In this document: positions 18,183 through 26,633 of the stretch, in pieces
Numbering within the stretch: the first letter of the stretch is position 1
Layout of the letters: every line of letters begins with the position of its first letter
DNA from: JAAOII01 sp965207945
Lineage (GTDB): Bacteria > Pseudomonadota > Gammaproteobacteria > CBDBNL01 > JAAOII01
NCBI GenBank assembly: GCA_965207945.1
Contig: OZ242303.1
Coordinates: 1,426,001-1,490,000, forward strand
Length of the DNA: 64,000 nucleotides
Direction of reading: 5' to 3'
Notes under the pieces: model-generated
Told to the model about the DNA's origin: nothing
What the model saw: the letters and a program-made list of their open reading frames with translations, nothing else
Databases searched by the model: none
Program-made: the position numbers and the translations under genes

Positions 18183-18608
18183 ATGAAAATTCAATCTTAT
18201 ATTAACTTCAACGGCAATACCGAAGAAGCATTCAAGTACTACAAATCAATCTTTGGTGGAAACTTTAGTGAACTACAAAGATTTAAAGATATGCCTGGCT
18301 CAGAGAAAATGCCAAAGGAAGCCCTAAAGCAAATTCTATATATATCACTACCAATCGGCGATGGCGTTTTAATGGGTAGCGATGCAATGGGTCATCCAGT
18401 TACCGCTGCCAATAACTTCTCCATAACTATTCAACCAGACAGCAAAAAAGAAGCAAGTAGAATATTCAATGCTCTGGCAAAAGGAGGCAAAACCAAAAGA
18501 CCATTAGGTGATATGAAGATGGAACCAGAAGGTTCTTTTTGGAGTTCCTACTTTGGTGTATGCACCGATAAGTACGACATAAACTGGATAGTTCGCTACG
18601 GAAATTAG
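18183..18608 (+). CDS. PhnB/YjdN-type VOC protein
   Basis: A 141-residue member of the PhnB-like branch of the VOC superfamily (also annotated as 3-demethylubiquinone-9 methyltransferase-like), recognisable by YINFNGNTEEAFKYYKSIFGG at the start, LPIGDGVLMGSD in the middle and GSFWSSYFGVCTDKYDINW at the end. The biochemical role of this branch is not established. A TATAAT at 18169-18174 ends 8 nt before the ATG, so the mRNA is probably leaderless; no convincing -35 is seen. It is divergent from the other VOC gene, and the two are not close paralogues. Confidence 0.85.
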   Translation: MKIQSYINFNGNTEEAFKYYKSIFGGNFSELQRFKDMPGSEKMPKEALKQILYISLPIGDGVLMGSDAMGHPVTAANNFSITIQPDSKKEASRIFNALAKGGKTKRPLGDMKMEPEGSFWSSYFGVCTDKYDINWIVRYGN

Positions 18609-18710
18609 GGGGAGATAGCAATGGGTGGGATAATGCCAAACTAATGTGAAGCGAGCATGGTGCGGGTAGAAATTATTAGCTTAGTTTTGTTTATGGGGCG
18701 AGTACCTTGC

Positions 18711-18731
18711 GGGTGGAGCACGGCTCCGCCC
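18711..18731. other. GC-rich 9-bp hairpin in the PhnB/ftsB gap
   Basis: Arms GGGTGGAGC (18711-18719) and GCTCCGCCC (18723-18731) with loop ACG and one G-U pair. It stands out as GC-rich in an AT-rich 207-bp gap (18609-18815). It may terminate the upstream gene, though no U-run follows. Otherwise nothing is seen in the gap except the ftsB promoter. Confidence 0.45.
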
Positions 18732-18779
18732 CTACAGACCAGCATCGCAAGAATTTATGCATTAAGTATAAATTTTTAT

Positions 18780-18809
18780 TTGATATAAGGGGTTAGTGAG
18801 GTATATAAT
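18780..18809 (+). promoter_or_regulatory. ftsB promoter
   Basis: TTGATA (18780-18785), an 18-bp spacer and TATAAT (18804-18809) end 6 nt before the ftsB ATG at 18816. Predicted transcription start falls on or beside the start codon, so the mRNA would be leaderless. Confidence 0.6.
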
Positions 18810-18815
18810 AAGCTT

Positions 18816-19154
18816 ATGGCTAAGAAAGCAGCTAAGGCGCGCGGCAAGGGCGTCAGTAGGAAAGGCGGGATAGTATTTACTATCGCCGGGTTAATCTTTC
18901 TTGCGATTACGGCAGTCAATATTAAGTATATTTTTTCGGGGGAGGAAAATATATTTTTACTGGGTAATATTAAAAAAGAGATTACGCGAACTCAAAGTAA
19001 GGTTGATGACCTCACTGAAGAGAACAAAGCAAAGAAAGAATATATTGATAACTTACGTAATGACCCACAAATAATTGAAGAGGAAGCACGACGTAGTTTG
19101 AATTTAGTTAAAGATGATGAAACCCTTTTCGTTTTTCCTGACGAGGAAAAGTAA
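18816..19154 (+). CDS. ftsB: Cell division protein FtsB
   Basis: Bitopic divisome protein linking FtsL and FtsQ and helping activate septal peptidoglycan synthesis. The 112 residues have a basic cytoplasmic start (KKAAKARGKGVSRKGG), one transmembrane helix (about 18-38), a periplasmic coiled coil rich in Lys/Glu and the family's closing block EEARRSLNLVKDDETLFVFP. In many gammaproteobacteria ftsB sits between eno and ispD; here neither is present. A good promoter lies immediately upstream. Convergent with atpC. Confidence 0.88.
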   Translation: MAKKAAKARGKGVSRKGGIVFTIAGLIFLAITAVNIKYIFSGEENIFLLGNIKKEITRTQSKVDDLTEENKAKKEYIDNLRNDPQIIEEEARRSLNLVKDDETLFVFPDEEK

Positions 19155-19224
19155 CTTTATCTCCTGTCAGTCATCCCTGCTGACTGTTCCCCCAATATTT
19201 CCCCCCCGCTTCGTATTCAGTTAG

Positions 19225-19668
19225 TTATCTTTTGTAGCGGTCTTTGATTCGTCTTAGAGTGCGTAGCTGTCCGACTGCTTCTATGAGTTTGGCACGGGTG
19301 AGAGCGTATTCTTTTGCCTCCATTTTATCTTTAGAGTTGAGTTCTTCGGCTGCCACTTTTCTTGCTTCTTCAGCTGCTTCTTCGCTTAGTCCTTGCTCGC
19401 GCAGTGCTTCATCGGCAAGGATGTGGACGCTATCTGGCTGCACTTCTAAGAAGCCGCCTTTGATATAGAATATATCTTCTTCGCCACCTTTTTTGCGCAG
19501 TTGCACTGGTCCTGGCATTAATTCTGTAAGTAAGGGCGCGTGGCCTGGCAGAATGCCAAGTTCACCGCGCACGCCTGTAGCAGTGAGTTCTTCTATCTCG
19601 CCACGATATATTTCTTCGCGCATGCTGGTAATAAAGCATTGTGTGGTTTTTGCGTTATCTTGTTCCAT
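19225..19668 (-). CDS. atpC: F1Fo ATP synthase epsilon subunit
   Basis: Epsilon subunit of the F1 central stalk, joining gamma to the c-ring and restraining ATP hydrolysis. The N-terminal beta-sandwich has the family motifs GEIEELTATGVRGELGILPGHAPLLT, IKGGFLEVQPDSVHILADEA, and the C-terminal helical hairpin is EEARKVAAEE onward. I start it at the ATG 19668 (147 residues); the in-frame extension to 19704 lacks family similarity, and a promoter ends 7 nt before 19668. The gene stands alone: atpD, which almost always precedes it, is not upstream, where ilvA reads in the opposite direction. A separate promoter implies expression outside the main atp operon. Confidence 0.9.
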   Translation of the reverse strand: MEQDNAKTTQCFITSMREEIYRGEIEELTATGVRGELGILPGHAPLLTELMPGPVQLRKKGGEEDIFYIKGGFLEVQPDSVHILADEALREQGLSEEAAEEARKVAAEELNSKDKMEAKEYALTRAKLIEAVGQLRTLRRIKDRYKR

Positions 19669-19675
19669 AGAGGTT

Positions 19676-19704
19676 ATTTTACATGTTTTGCGGGTGCGAT
19701 TCAA
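19676..19704 (-). promoter_or_regulatory. atpC promoter
   Basis: Minus strand -35 TTGAAT (19699-19704), exact 17-bp spacer, -10 TAAAAT (19676-19681), then 7 nt to the ATG at 19668. This fixes the likely start codon and predicts a leaderless transcript. Confidence 0.55.
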
Positions 19705-19727
19705 GCAATATACAGAAATTTATCATT

Positions 19728-19769
19728 TATAATAATGGAATGAGATTACTGAATCTATATCCGCGCTGA
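19728..19769 (+). promoter_or_regulatory. ilvA -10 element and nine-codon leader open frame
   Basis: TATAAT at 19728-19733 is followed 6 nt later by an ATG (19740) opening a tiny frame encoding MRLLNLYPR, whose TGA (19767-19769) overlaps the ilvA ATG as TGATG. Three of nine codons are leucine. This layout would couple ilvA translation to the leader. No terminator/antiterminator pair was seen, so classical attenuation is not supported. Confidence 0.4.
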
Positions 19770-21406
19770 TGTCTTTGAAGATATTGCAGGATTATAATCG
19801 CCTAATCCAGTCATCGCGAGTTTATGAAACTCTCAGCGAGACCCCTCTGCAACGAATAAACAACTTTTCCAAACGGTTCAATAAAGAGGTATATCTAAAG
19901 CGCGAGGATCTGCTGCCCATATTCTCTTTCAAACTGCGCGGTGCCTATAATATGATTGCATCCTTACCTGTTAGCAAAACAAAAAATGGCATAATTGCCG
20001 CATCTGCTGGCAACCATGCGCAGGGAGTGGCAATGTCAGCAGAGCAGCTTGGGATTAAGGCAACTATTGTAATGCCCGTCTCCACGCCCGAAACCAAAGT
20101 TAAGTCGGTGCGCTCGTATAAAGCGAACTTGATTCTTAAAGGTGATACTTTTGATGAAGCGTTTCAACACACCCAATCGCTTATCAAGGAAAATGGCTAC
20201 ACATATATACCACCCTTCAACGATCCACAAATCATAGCTGGGCAGGGCACCATTGGAGCTGAGATAATCCGCCAACAGCAGCAACGCGTAGATGCGGTGT
20301 TTGTTCCGGTCGGCGGCGGCGGTCTAATAGCTGGCATAGGCGCATATATAAAGTATGTTAATCCAAAAGTTAAGATAATTGGGGTAGAGCCAGAGGATGC
20401 CGCCAGTATGACCATTGCCCTCAAGAACAAAAGAGTTACCACTTTGCCGCATGTTGGCATATTTGCCGATGGAGTAGCTGTTAATAGAGTTGGCAGCGAG
20501 TGCTTTAAGTTGGCGCGCCAGTGCATTGATGGGATGATAACCGTAACTACGGATGAGATATGCGCCGCCACGAAGGATATTTTTGAAGATACTCGCGTTC
20601 TTGCCGAGCCAGCGGGCGCTGTCGCATTAGCTGGAGTGCGCAAATATTGTGAGAACGGTTCGGATTGGCGCGGGCTTGATGGGTTTAATGGACAGCAACG
20701 AAACAAAACTGGTGGCAGGGTTGGCAGCAAAGCAGCAAGCAAAAGCAACTCAGCTGCATCCTCGTCATCCACCGAGCATCTGGTAGCAATTCTTTCTGGC
20801 GCCAATACGGACTTTGACCGCTTGCGTCATATAGCCGAACGCACCGACATAGGTGAGCAACGAGAAGGGTTATTCGCGGTGACTATCCCTGAGAAGCCAG
20901 GAAGCTTTCGCCGTTTTTGCAGTTTACTGCACAAGTACAACATAACTGAATTTAACTATAGATATAGCCGCTCTGCTCAGGCACATATTTTTGTTGGAGT
21001 GCGGATTAAGAGTAGAAATGATATTGACCAGATACTGGATAAACTACGCAAGATTAACTTTCCTGCTTATGATATGACATCCAACGAAATGGCTAAACTA
21101 CATATTAGATATATGGTGGGAGGTATTCCCCCTACTCCGCCTGAGAATGAGATTATCTTTAGGTTTGAGTTTCCTGAAAGACCAGGGGCTTTGCTACACT
21201 TTTTGCAGAAGCTTAACCCCAAGTGGAATATTTCTTTGTTTAACTATCGCAATCACGGAGCGGCTTATGGCAGAGTGCTGGCGGGAATGCAGGTGCCAGC
21301 AAATGAGAGGAATATGTTGTATAGGTACTTGAAGGATCTTGGCTTTACCTTTTATCCAGAGACGGATAATGAGGCATATAATATATTTTTGCGAAGTATA
21401 AGCTAG
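19769..21406 (+). CDS. ilvA: Threonine ammonia-lyase, biosynthetic long form
   Basis: PLP enzyme converting threonine to 2-oxobutanoate, first step to isoleucine. The catalytic part shows the PLP lysine in FSFKLRGAYNM, ASAGNHAQGVA, and the phosphate-binding VGGGGLIAGIG. Two ACT-like regulatory domains follow, starting about residues 368 and 465 (EKPGSFRRF and ERPGALLHF), so feedback by isoleucine is expected. The 545 residues exceed E. coli IlvA (514), mainly through a Ser/Ala/Lys-rich linker near residues 312-332. It is divergent from atpC and preceded by a nine-codon leader frame. Other ilv genes are not nearby. Confidence 0.95.
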   Translation: MSLKILQDYNRLIQSSRVYETLSETPLQRINNFSKRFNKEVYLKREDLLPIFSFKLRGAYNMIASLPVSKTKNGIIAASAGNHAQGVAMSAEQLGIKATIVMPVSTPETKVKSVRSYKANLILKGDTFDEAFQHTQSLIKENGYTYIPPFNDPQIIAGQGTIGAEIIRQQQQRVDAVFVPVGGGGLIAGIGAYIKYVNPKVKIIGVEPEDAASMTIALKNKRVTTLPHVGIFADGVAVNRVGSECFKLARQCIDGMITVTTDEICAATKDIFEDTRVLAEPAGAVALAGVRKYCENGSDWRGLDGFNGQQRNKTGGRVGSKAASKSNSAASSSSTEHLVAILSGANTDFDRLRHIAERTDIGEQREGLFAVTIPEKPGSFRRFCSLLHKYNITEFNYRYSRSAQAHIFVGVRIKSRNDIDQILDKLRKINFPAYDMTSNEMAKLHIRYMVGGIPPTPPENEIIFRFEFPERPGALLHFLQKLNPKWNISLFNYRNHGAAYGRVLAGMQVPANERNMLYRYLKDLGFTFYPETDNEAYNIFLRSIS

Positions 21407-21457
21407 GCATGGGTTAGGAAGAAGTTAGGTGGGAGTTGGGAAGAAATTAAGATGTGG

Positions 21458-22147
21458 CTAGGATGCTTTTTTACAATCCAGCCATCCTTTCTCGGTTACT
21501 ACATAATCCATCCGTACATCCAAAGGTGATGTCTTAACATGTTTGACTTGTTGAAAGCTAAACGCCACCCCAATTAATAAAGGTCTTCTGCCGCTCGCTT
21601 GCCCAGATAAACCCCGAGTCCACCCCTTATCCAACCCCTTATTCAAGCCGCCACAAAAAGAAAATGCTCTATCATAGTAACCGCCGCCCATTCCTAGACG
21701 ATTGCCTTGTGCGTCAAAAGCGGTTAAAGGCATAAACACCGCGCTAAGCGTCCACAAGGGAACTCGTCTCCCGTAAGGAAGCGCTGGCTCATAGATGCCA
21801 TAGCGGTTACTCATCCACGCGCCACTTTCTCTATCAACCTCATCATTAAAGGGTAAAAAATGCATGCTTTCGCCCAGTCCTTTTATGTTGCCTTCCACAA
21901 CAGGAGCATAGCATTGTTTATTGCGCTGTAGTGCCTCATGGATTAACATATATAAGTTCACCTCCTTACCAACAGACATGTATAGCCCTATCCGTTTGCT
22001 GCGGAGGAATATGCCGCTGGATATTATCTTGCGGCTTACGGCATAAGAGTTGTTCTTGTGCGCAGCTGCTCCCATATTGCTGCGCTGTTGAATTAGCCGC
22101 TTACGTAGCTGGACTTTATTGTCCGTAACGGGAGTTTTCTGCGGCAA
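21458..22147 (-). CDS. 5-formyltetrahydrofolate cyclo-ligase family protein
   Basis: ATP-dependent conversion of 5-formyl-THF to 5,10-methenyl-THF, a folate salvage step. The 229 residues have the basic N-terminal VQLRKRLIQQRSNM, the substrate region GLYMSVGKEVNL, and the family signature LGMGGGYYDRAFS near residue 165. A Gly/Lys repeat (NKGLDKGW) lies just after. The start is TTG at 22147, 32 nt inside the end of the DUF924 gene, so the two are translationally linked. Commonly called fau or ygfA. Confidence 0.9.
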   Translation of the reverse strand: MPQKTPVTDNKVQLRKRLIQQRSNMGAAAHKNNSYAVSRKIISSGIFLRSKRIGLYMSVGKEVNLYMLIHEALQRNKQCYAPVVEGNIKGLGESMHFLPFNDEVDRESGAWMSNRYGIYEPALPYGRRVPLWTLSAVFMPLTAFDAQGNRLGMGGGYYDRAFSFCGGLNKGLDKGWTRGLSGQASGRRPLLIGVAFSFQQVKHVKTSPLDVRMDYVVTEKGWLDCKKAS

Positions 22148-22739
22148 GATATTTTGTTTCTTCCTCTGTAGATCTTCTGCCTAACACCTCATTGCGATGA
22201 GGAAAGCGTCCAAAACGAGAAATTATTGTAAGGTGGTCGCGCGCCATTTTAAGGGAAAGGTTGGCTACTTCATACTGTTCCCTGCTTGATTTATCTAAAA
22301 GACCACGATAGAGAGAAACCGATTTATTTTGTGCCTGTTCATCCTCGCGATGTTCATAAGGCAGATAGCAGAATATCTTTTCGCAAAAATGCATGTCCCT
22401 ATCATATCCTGCTGCTACTGTTGCTTGGGCTATTTCAAATGCCTTACTATCATAAGCAAAAGCGCGTTCAGTTTTACGATGAATTTGGCGGGAGAATTGG
22501 TCCAAAATAATTATCAATACCAGTGAGCCCTGCGGGCTATCACGCCATTCGTCCAGGTCTCCCCGTGAAGCCGCCTCCAGTAAGTCGGAGTATTTTTCGG
22601 TTATTTCTTTGTCTACGTCCTGGGAGAAACCAAACCAGAATTTAAGTTGTTCTTCTGTAGGGGCATCAGTTTTATTTGCCATGTTACCAAACCAAAAATA
22701 ATGGATATCATGAAGCAGTTGATGATTGTATTCAGTCAT
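22116..22739 (-). CDS. DUF924 family protein
   Basis: A helical, TPR-like bacterial family of unknown function. Recognised by IHYFWFG at the start, QGSLVLIIILDQFSRQIHRKTERAFAYD in the middle and GRFPHRNEVLGRRSTEEE at the end. I set the start at the ATG 22739 because the family begins there and the upstream extension would lie inside nhaD. A TATAAT (22750-22755) ends 10 nt before it, giving a nearly leaderless transcript independent of nhaD. It overlaps the downstream folate cyclo-ligase gene by 32 nt. Confidence 0.85.
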   Translation of the reverse strand: MTEYNHQLLHDIHYFWFGNMANKTDAPTEEQLKFWFGFSQDVDKEITEKYSDLLEAASRGDLDEWRDSPQGSLVLIIILDQFSRQIHRKTERAFAYDSKAFEIAQATVAAGYDRDMHFCEKIFCYLPYEHREDEQAQNKSVSLYRGLLDKSSREQYEVANLSLKMARDHLTIISRFGRFPHRNEVLGRRSTEEETKYLAAENSRYGQ

Positions 22740-22765
22740 AATGGAGATTATTATAGCATCCCGCC

Positions 22766-24220
22766 TTACATAAAGCTGCTGTTTATGAATAGGTGAGTTA
22801 GGATGGATGCTATATAGCCAAGCATTATTACTGGTGCCCATTTAAGATGTCCAAAAAAAGTGTACATGCCGCGTGCTTGTCCCAGCAAGGCAACCCCAGC
22901 TGCCGAACCAGTTGCCAACAAACTACCTCCCACTCCAGCGGTAAGGGTAACCAACAGCCATTGCCCTTCACTCATAGTCGGGTCCATATTTAGCACTGCA
23001 AACATAACTGGTATATTATCTAAGATTGCAGAAAATATTCCTACCAGGGCATTGGCTATTGTTGGACTAAAAACTCCATAAGTATTCAATGACAATAACT
23101 CTAAATATCCTAAAAATCCCAGTCCACCAATGCACATTACCACCCCATAGAAAAAGATTAACGTATCCCACTCTGATTTTGCCACACGACTAAAAACATC
23201 AAAAGGAACTATAGCTCCCATACGCACAAACTCATCAGATGTAATTTGGGCTTTGGCAGCTTTCCTCGCTATGGAGCGTGGTAAGGTTTTGCGCAGGAAG
23301 TAACCAAAAAACTGCAAATAACTTAAGCCCATCATCATTCCCACTGCAGGCGGCAGATGAAACTGGGCATGAAAGATAACCGATGTAACTATGGTTAGAA
23401 AAAACAGGAAAATAATCCGAAAGGCGCCACGTTTTATCTCCACTTTTTCTGCTTTCTGCTTAGGTGCATGCTTGGTAATGAAGAAACTCATAATGGTGGA
23501 GGGGATTATAAAATTAACCAATGACGGAACAAATAAAATTAAAAACTCAAAGAATGGTACCTTGCCTGCCTGCCAAACCATTAGAGTAGTGATATCGCCA
23601 AACGGACTAAAGGCACCGCCAGCATTTGCTGCCACCACTGTATTGATACAAGCAAGGTTTATGAATTTTTTATCCTTTCCCCCTACTGCTATAATAACTC
23701 CGCACATCAACAATGCTGTCGTGAGATTATCGGCAAATGGAGATATAAAAAATGACAATAAACCAGTCATCCAAAAAATACCTCTCATCCCAAAGCCCTT
23801 ATGCACAAGCCACGACTTCAATGCCAAGAACAAACGTCTTTCTTCCATAGCATTTATATATGTCATCGCCACTAACAAAAATAGCAGCAACTCGGCATAA
23901 TCCAGAATATTTCTTTCAAGCGCCTCCTCCACTAAGTGAGATAAGCCGGTTCCCGAGTACATCCAAGCAATGACAGCCCAGATAACTCCAGCGCAAAGTA
24001 GCACTGGTTTAGATTTACGCATATTGGTATACTCTTCCAGCATCACCAGAATATACGCAGCGAAGAAAATTATCAAGCAAAGTATCGCCACAGGATGATA
24101 GACAAGGTCAAGCGGTGTCGTTAAATCCAAAGGAGCTGTTGCAGCAATTGCTGTTGTTGGGATTATTAACCCAGCTATAGCTGCAGCCAATATCAAGAAT
24201 GTATTAATTAATTTATCCAT
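22766..24220 (-). CDS. nhaD: NhaD-type Na+/H+ antiporter
   Basis: Inner-membrane sodium/proton antiporter of the ion transporter superfamily, exporting Na+ and helping pH balance. The 484 residues contain an N-terminal signal-like helix and then about a dozen membrane segments. Conserved stretches are SPFADNLTTALLMCG and AANAGGAFSPFGDITTLMVW in the first half and AILDNIPVMFAVL with GGSLLATGSAAGVALLGQ in the second, the inverted repeat hairpins of this fold. NhaD is common in marine and halophilic bacteria, which fits the Rnf genes upstream in the window. No Shine-Dalgarno at normal spacing. Confidence 0.92.
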   Translation of the reverse strand: MDKLINTFLILAAAIAGLIIPTTAIAATAPLDLTTPLDLVYHPVAILCLIIFFAAYILVMLEEYTNMRKSKPVLLCAGVIWAVIAWMYSGTGLSHLVEEALERNILDYAELLLFLLVAMTYINAMEERRLFLALKSWLVHKGFGMRGIFWMTGLLSFFISPFADNLTTALLMCGVIIAVGGKDKKFINLACINTVVAANAGGAFSPFGDITTLMVWQAGKVPFFEFLILFVPSLVNFIIPSTIMSFFITKHAPKQKAEKVEIKRGAFRIIFLFFLTIVTSVIFHAQFHLPPAVGMMMGLSYLQFFGYFLRKTLPRSIARKAAKAQITSDEFVRMGAIVPFDVFSRVAKSEWDTLIFFYGVVMCIGGLGFLGYLELLSLNTYGVFSPTIANALVGIFSAILDNIPVMFAVLNMDPTMSEGQWLLVTLTAGVGGSLLATGSAAGVALLGQARGMYTFFGHLKWAPVIMLGYIASILTHLFINSSFM

Positions 24221-24292
24221 AATAGTTTTCTGTTACCTTGTATATTATCCCCCTCATGCTATATCTCATGTTATATCTTGTCATTATAAAGA

Positions 24293-24895
24293 TTAATCAT
24301 CGCCTAACTCCGCCATCTTTGCTTCATATTTGACAACAAAATCTTTAATTCTGTCATCCTTGCCTATAATAAACGGCTCAGACAATTTTGGCTTAATAAA
24401 TGCAAATGGGTAAGGCATTTTTGTTTTATCCCAAGTGCTATTGATACGAAATCCTTTATAGCTAAAACGACAAGCATATACGGGAATCTGTTTGCGTTTA
24501 GCAACAACGAATATTCCTGCTTTCGCCTTTCTCCGCGGACCGCGCGAACCATCTACCGCCATCACAATGCAGTGATTATCATACTTCATCAGACCATACA
24601 CTCCAGCTACTGCAGATTCACGTTTACCGCTGGAAAATCTTAAGGGGGTAATATTTAAGGATTTTGCTAATGGCATAGAAATAGCGCTTGCATCTTTACT
24701 CGGGCTAACGAGAGTAACAGAATTATAATGAGAGATGAACTTTGCTGCAGGTAAAATCTCTTCATGCCAAATAGCTATAATACATGGCTTGGGGGGGCGC
24801 TTGACTGTATACCTTAAGCTACGCACCAGCAAAGGCATTATCCGTGCCAGGATTTTTCGCTGCCTTTCTTTTCGCTGTGCTTTATTTTTTGGCAT
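24293..24895 (-). CDS. DUF374-type lysophospholipid acyltransferase-like protein
   Basis: A 200-residue cytoplasmic or membrane-associated protein of the LPLAT superfamily (DUF374). Key motifs are WHEEILPAA (family form of the HX4D/E motif), SPSKDASAISMPLAKSLNI and DGSRGPRRKAKAGIFVVAK, the acyl-acceptor site. The exact lipid substrate is unknown; relatives act on lipid A or related glycolipids. It is the last gene of the lpxC-hemJ-dnaX-ybaB-recR-map run, 11 bp after map, so a tie to LPS synthesis is plausible. N-terminus is strongly basic. Confidence 0.82.
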   Translation of the reverse strand: MPKNKAQRKERQRKILARIMPLLVRSLRYTVKRPPKPCIIAIWHEEILPAAKFISHYNSVTLVSPSKDASAISMPLAKSLNITPLRFSSGKRESAVAGVYGLMKYDNHCIVMAVDGSRGPRRKAKAGIFVVAKRKQIPVYACRFSYKGFRINSTWDKTKMPYPFAFIKPKLSEPFIIGKDDRIKDFVVKYEAKMAELGDD

Positions 24896-24906
24896 AGTTC
24901 ATTTGC

Positions 24907-25680
24907 TTAGAATATTTTCTCATCGGCTGATTTAGTTAACACTTGGCAATTACCAGCAGCGGTAATTAAAACCGTGTGTTCCCATTGGGCAGACAAACTA
25001 TTATCCTGGGTTACTACAGTCCAGTCATCGCTGAGGGTACGAGTTGCATAATCGCCAGAATTTATCATCGGCTCAATAGTAAAACACATCCCTTCTTGTA
25101 GTTTAACTCCTGTTCCTTTTTTGCCATAATGTAACACCTGCGGCTCACAGTGAAAATCCTTGCCTATGCCATGTCCGCAATAATCACGCACTACGGAAAA
25201 GCCAGCACTCTCAGCATAATTTTGAATAGCTGCCCCCACGTCTCCTAAATGGTTGCCTGCCTTCACTTGTCTTATTCCTGCATAAAGAGCTTGGAGGGTT
25301 TCCTCCACTAACCGTTTAGCAAAAGGGTTTACTTTGCCAACACAAAACATGCGGCTGCTATCACCATAGTAGCCATCTTTAATTATTGCAACATCCACAT
25401 TGATGATGTCGCCAGACGACAAAGTTTTATCCGAATTTGGAATGCCATGGCACACAACATTATTTACCGAAGTACAAATTGATTTAGGAAAACCCATGTA
25501 GCCCAAGCTAGCAGGCACTGCGTCTTCTTCATTAACCATATAGTTGTGGCATAAGTCATTAATCTCATCGGTTGAAATGCCTGGACGGATTGATGAAGAA
25601 ATAAAATCCAGAGTGCGCACGACAATATCAGCTGCCAGCTGCATAGCGGCAATATCTTCCGGAGTATTAATTAGTTTCAT
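24907..25680 (-). CDS. map: Methionine aminopeptidase, type I
   Basis: Removes the initiator methionine from nascent proteins. The dimetal site is complete: Asp in NVDVAI, Asp in YGDSSRMF, His in CGHGIGKDFH, Glu in FTIEPMI and Glu in QWEHTVLI. The start at ATG 25680 (257 residues) matches the family's KLINTPEDIAAM opening; an in-frame start at 25740 would add 20 unrelated residues inside recR. It overlaps the recR stop by 14 nt. map is usually beside rpsB or secY genes; here it sits with recR and an acyltransferase. Confidence 0.95.
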   Translation of the reverse strand: MKLINTPEDIAAMQLAADIVVRTLDFISSSIRPGISTDEINDLCHNYMVNEEDAVPASLGYMGFPKSICTSVNNVVCHGIPNSDKTLSSGDIINVDVAIIKDGYYGDSSRMFCVGKVNPFAKRLVEETLQALYAGIRQVKAGNHLGDVGAAIQNYAESAGFSVVRDYCGHGIGKDFHCEPQVLHYGKKGTGVKLQEGMCFTIEPMINSGDYATRTLSDDWTVVTQDNSLSAQWEHTVLITAAGNCQVLTKSADEKIF

Positions 25681-26290
25681 CAGCGTATTCAGTATATATA
25701 GTGCGTCCGCTAAGGGCACGGGCGATAGTTCCGCCATCAATATATTCTAACTCTCCTCCCATTGGCACCCCATGGGCAATGCGGGTTATCCGCATCTGCG
25801 GCATATTGGCTAATCTTTGTTTAATATAATGAGCGGTGATTTCTCCTTCCACGGTTGGATTAGTTGCCAGAATAACCTCAGTACAGTCACTTTCTTTAAG
25901 CATAGTATCAAGCATATCCAGTCCAAGCTGTTCGGGACCCACATCATCCATAGGCGAGAGATGCCCATGCAACACAAAATAATAACCCTTATAGCTGCCA
26001 CTTTTTTCAACCGCCATAACATCAATAGGCGATTCCACCACACAGATTTGTTTATTGCGCCCTTCATCATTACATATTTCACACAAGGGTTGTTCGGAAA
26101 AGTTGCGACATCTTTTGCATTCGGATACGCGGGTAAGGGCAAGGTCAAGATTCTCTGCCATACGATGTCCCAAAGGGCGATTGTTAGCCAGCAGATAAAG
26201 GACAATTCTTTGCGCGGTGCGTGGTCCTATGCCAGGCAGACCGCACAGGGTATCAATTAAGTTACTGATAGATTTACTAAATTCCGTCAT
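25667..26290 (-). CDS. recR: Recombination protein RecR
   Basis: RecFOR pathway protein that helps load RecA at gaps. The 207 residues show the helix-hairpin-helix LPGIGPRTAQRIV, the four-cysteine zinc finger CKRCRNFSEQPLCEIC, the TOPRIM domain opening ICVVESPIDVMAVE and the GHLSPMDDVGPEQL loop. It is in the conserved dnaX-ybaB-recR order, 19 bp after ybaB. Confidence 0.96.
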   Translation of the reverse strand: MTEFSKSISNLIDTLCGLPGIGPRTAQRIVLYLLANNRPLGHRMAENLDLALTRVSECKRCRNFSEQPLCEICNDEGRNKQICVVESPIDVMAVEKSGSYKGYYFVLHGHLSPMDDVGPEQLGLDMLDTMLKESDCTEVILATNPTVEGEITAHYIKQRLANMPQMRITRIAHGVPMGGELEYIDGGTIARALSGRTIYTEYADETN

Positions 26291-26309
26291 TTAGGATGAC
26301 TCGTATATC

Positions 26310-26618
26310 TTATAAAGGAAAATTTATTCCCGCTGGAAGCCCTAAAAGTTTTTTCTGTTTTTCTGCCACTTCATTCTTAACCTTTGCTGCAGTGACGTTT
26401 ACTGCCGAAGCAATTAATGACTCCAACACATCTTTGTCTTCTTGCAATGCCTCATCGCTGATGTGAATGTTTAGCACTTCGCTATTACCATTCATCTCCA
26501 CTTTAACCATTCCGCCACCAGATTCTCCTTCAATGCGCAGCGACTTCATCTCTTTTTGGATACCATCCATCTTCTGCTTCATTTCTTCCGCTTGCTGCAT
26601 TATTTGTTTTAAGTCCAT
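26310..26618 (-). CDS. ybaB: YbaB/EbfC nucleoid-associated protein
   Basis: Small DNA-binding dimer of unknown precise role. The 102 residues include the long N-terminal helix MDLKQIMQQAEEMKQKMDG, then GGGMVKVEMNGNSEVLNIHI, and end in KKLLGLPAGINFPL, all family features. Located between dnaX (15 bp upstream) and recR (19 bp downstream), the usual arrangement. Confidence 0.96.
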   Translation of the reverse strand: MDLKQIMQQAEEMKQKMDGIQKEMKSLRIEGESGGGMVKVEMNGNSEVLNIHISDEALQEDKDVLESLIASAVNVTAAKVKNEVAEKQKKLLGLPAGINFPL

Positions 26619-26633
26619 AATTATATTACTCGG

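Noticed and set aside
20197..20805. A 202-codon antisense frame inside ilvA
   Set aside because: It is antisense to a strongly conserved gene, has biased Ala/Pro/Thr content and no start signals.
22766..22841. An N-terminal extension of the DUF924 protein into nhaD
   Set aside because: The extension has no family similarity, and the TATAAT at 22750-22755 lies inside it, pointing to the ATG at 22739.
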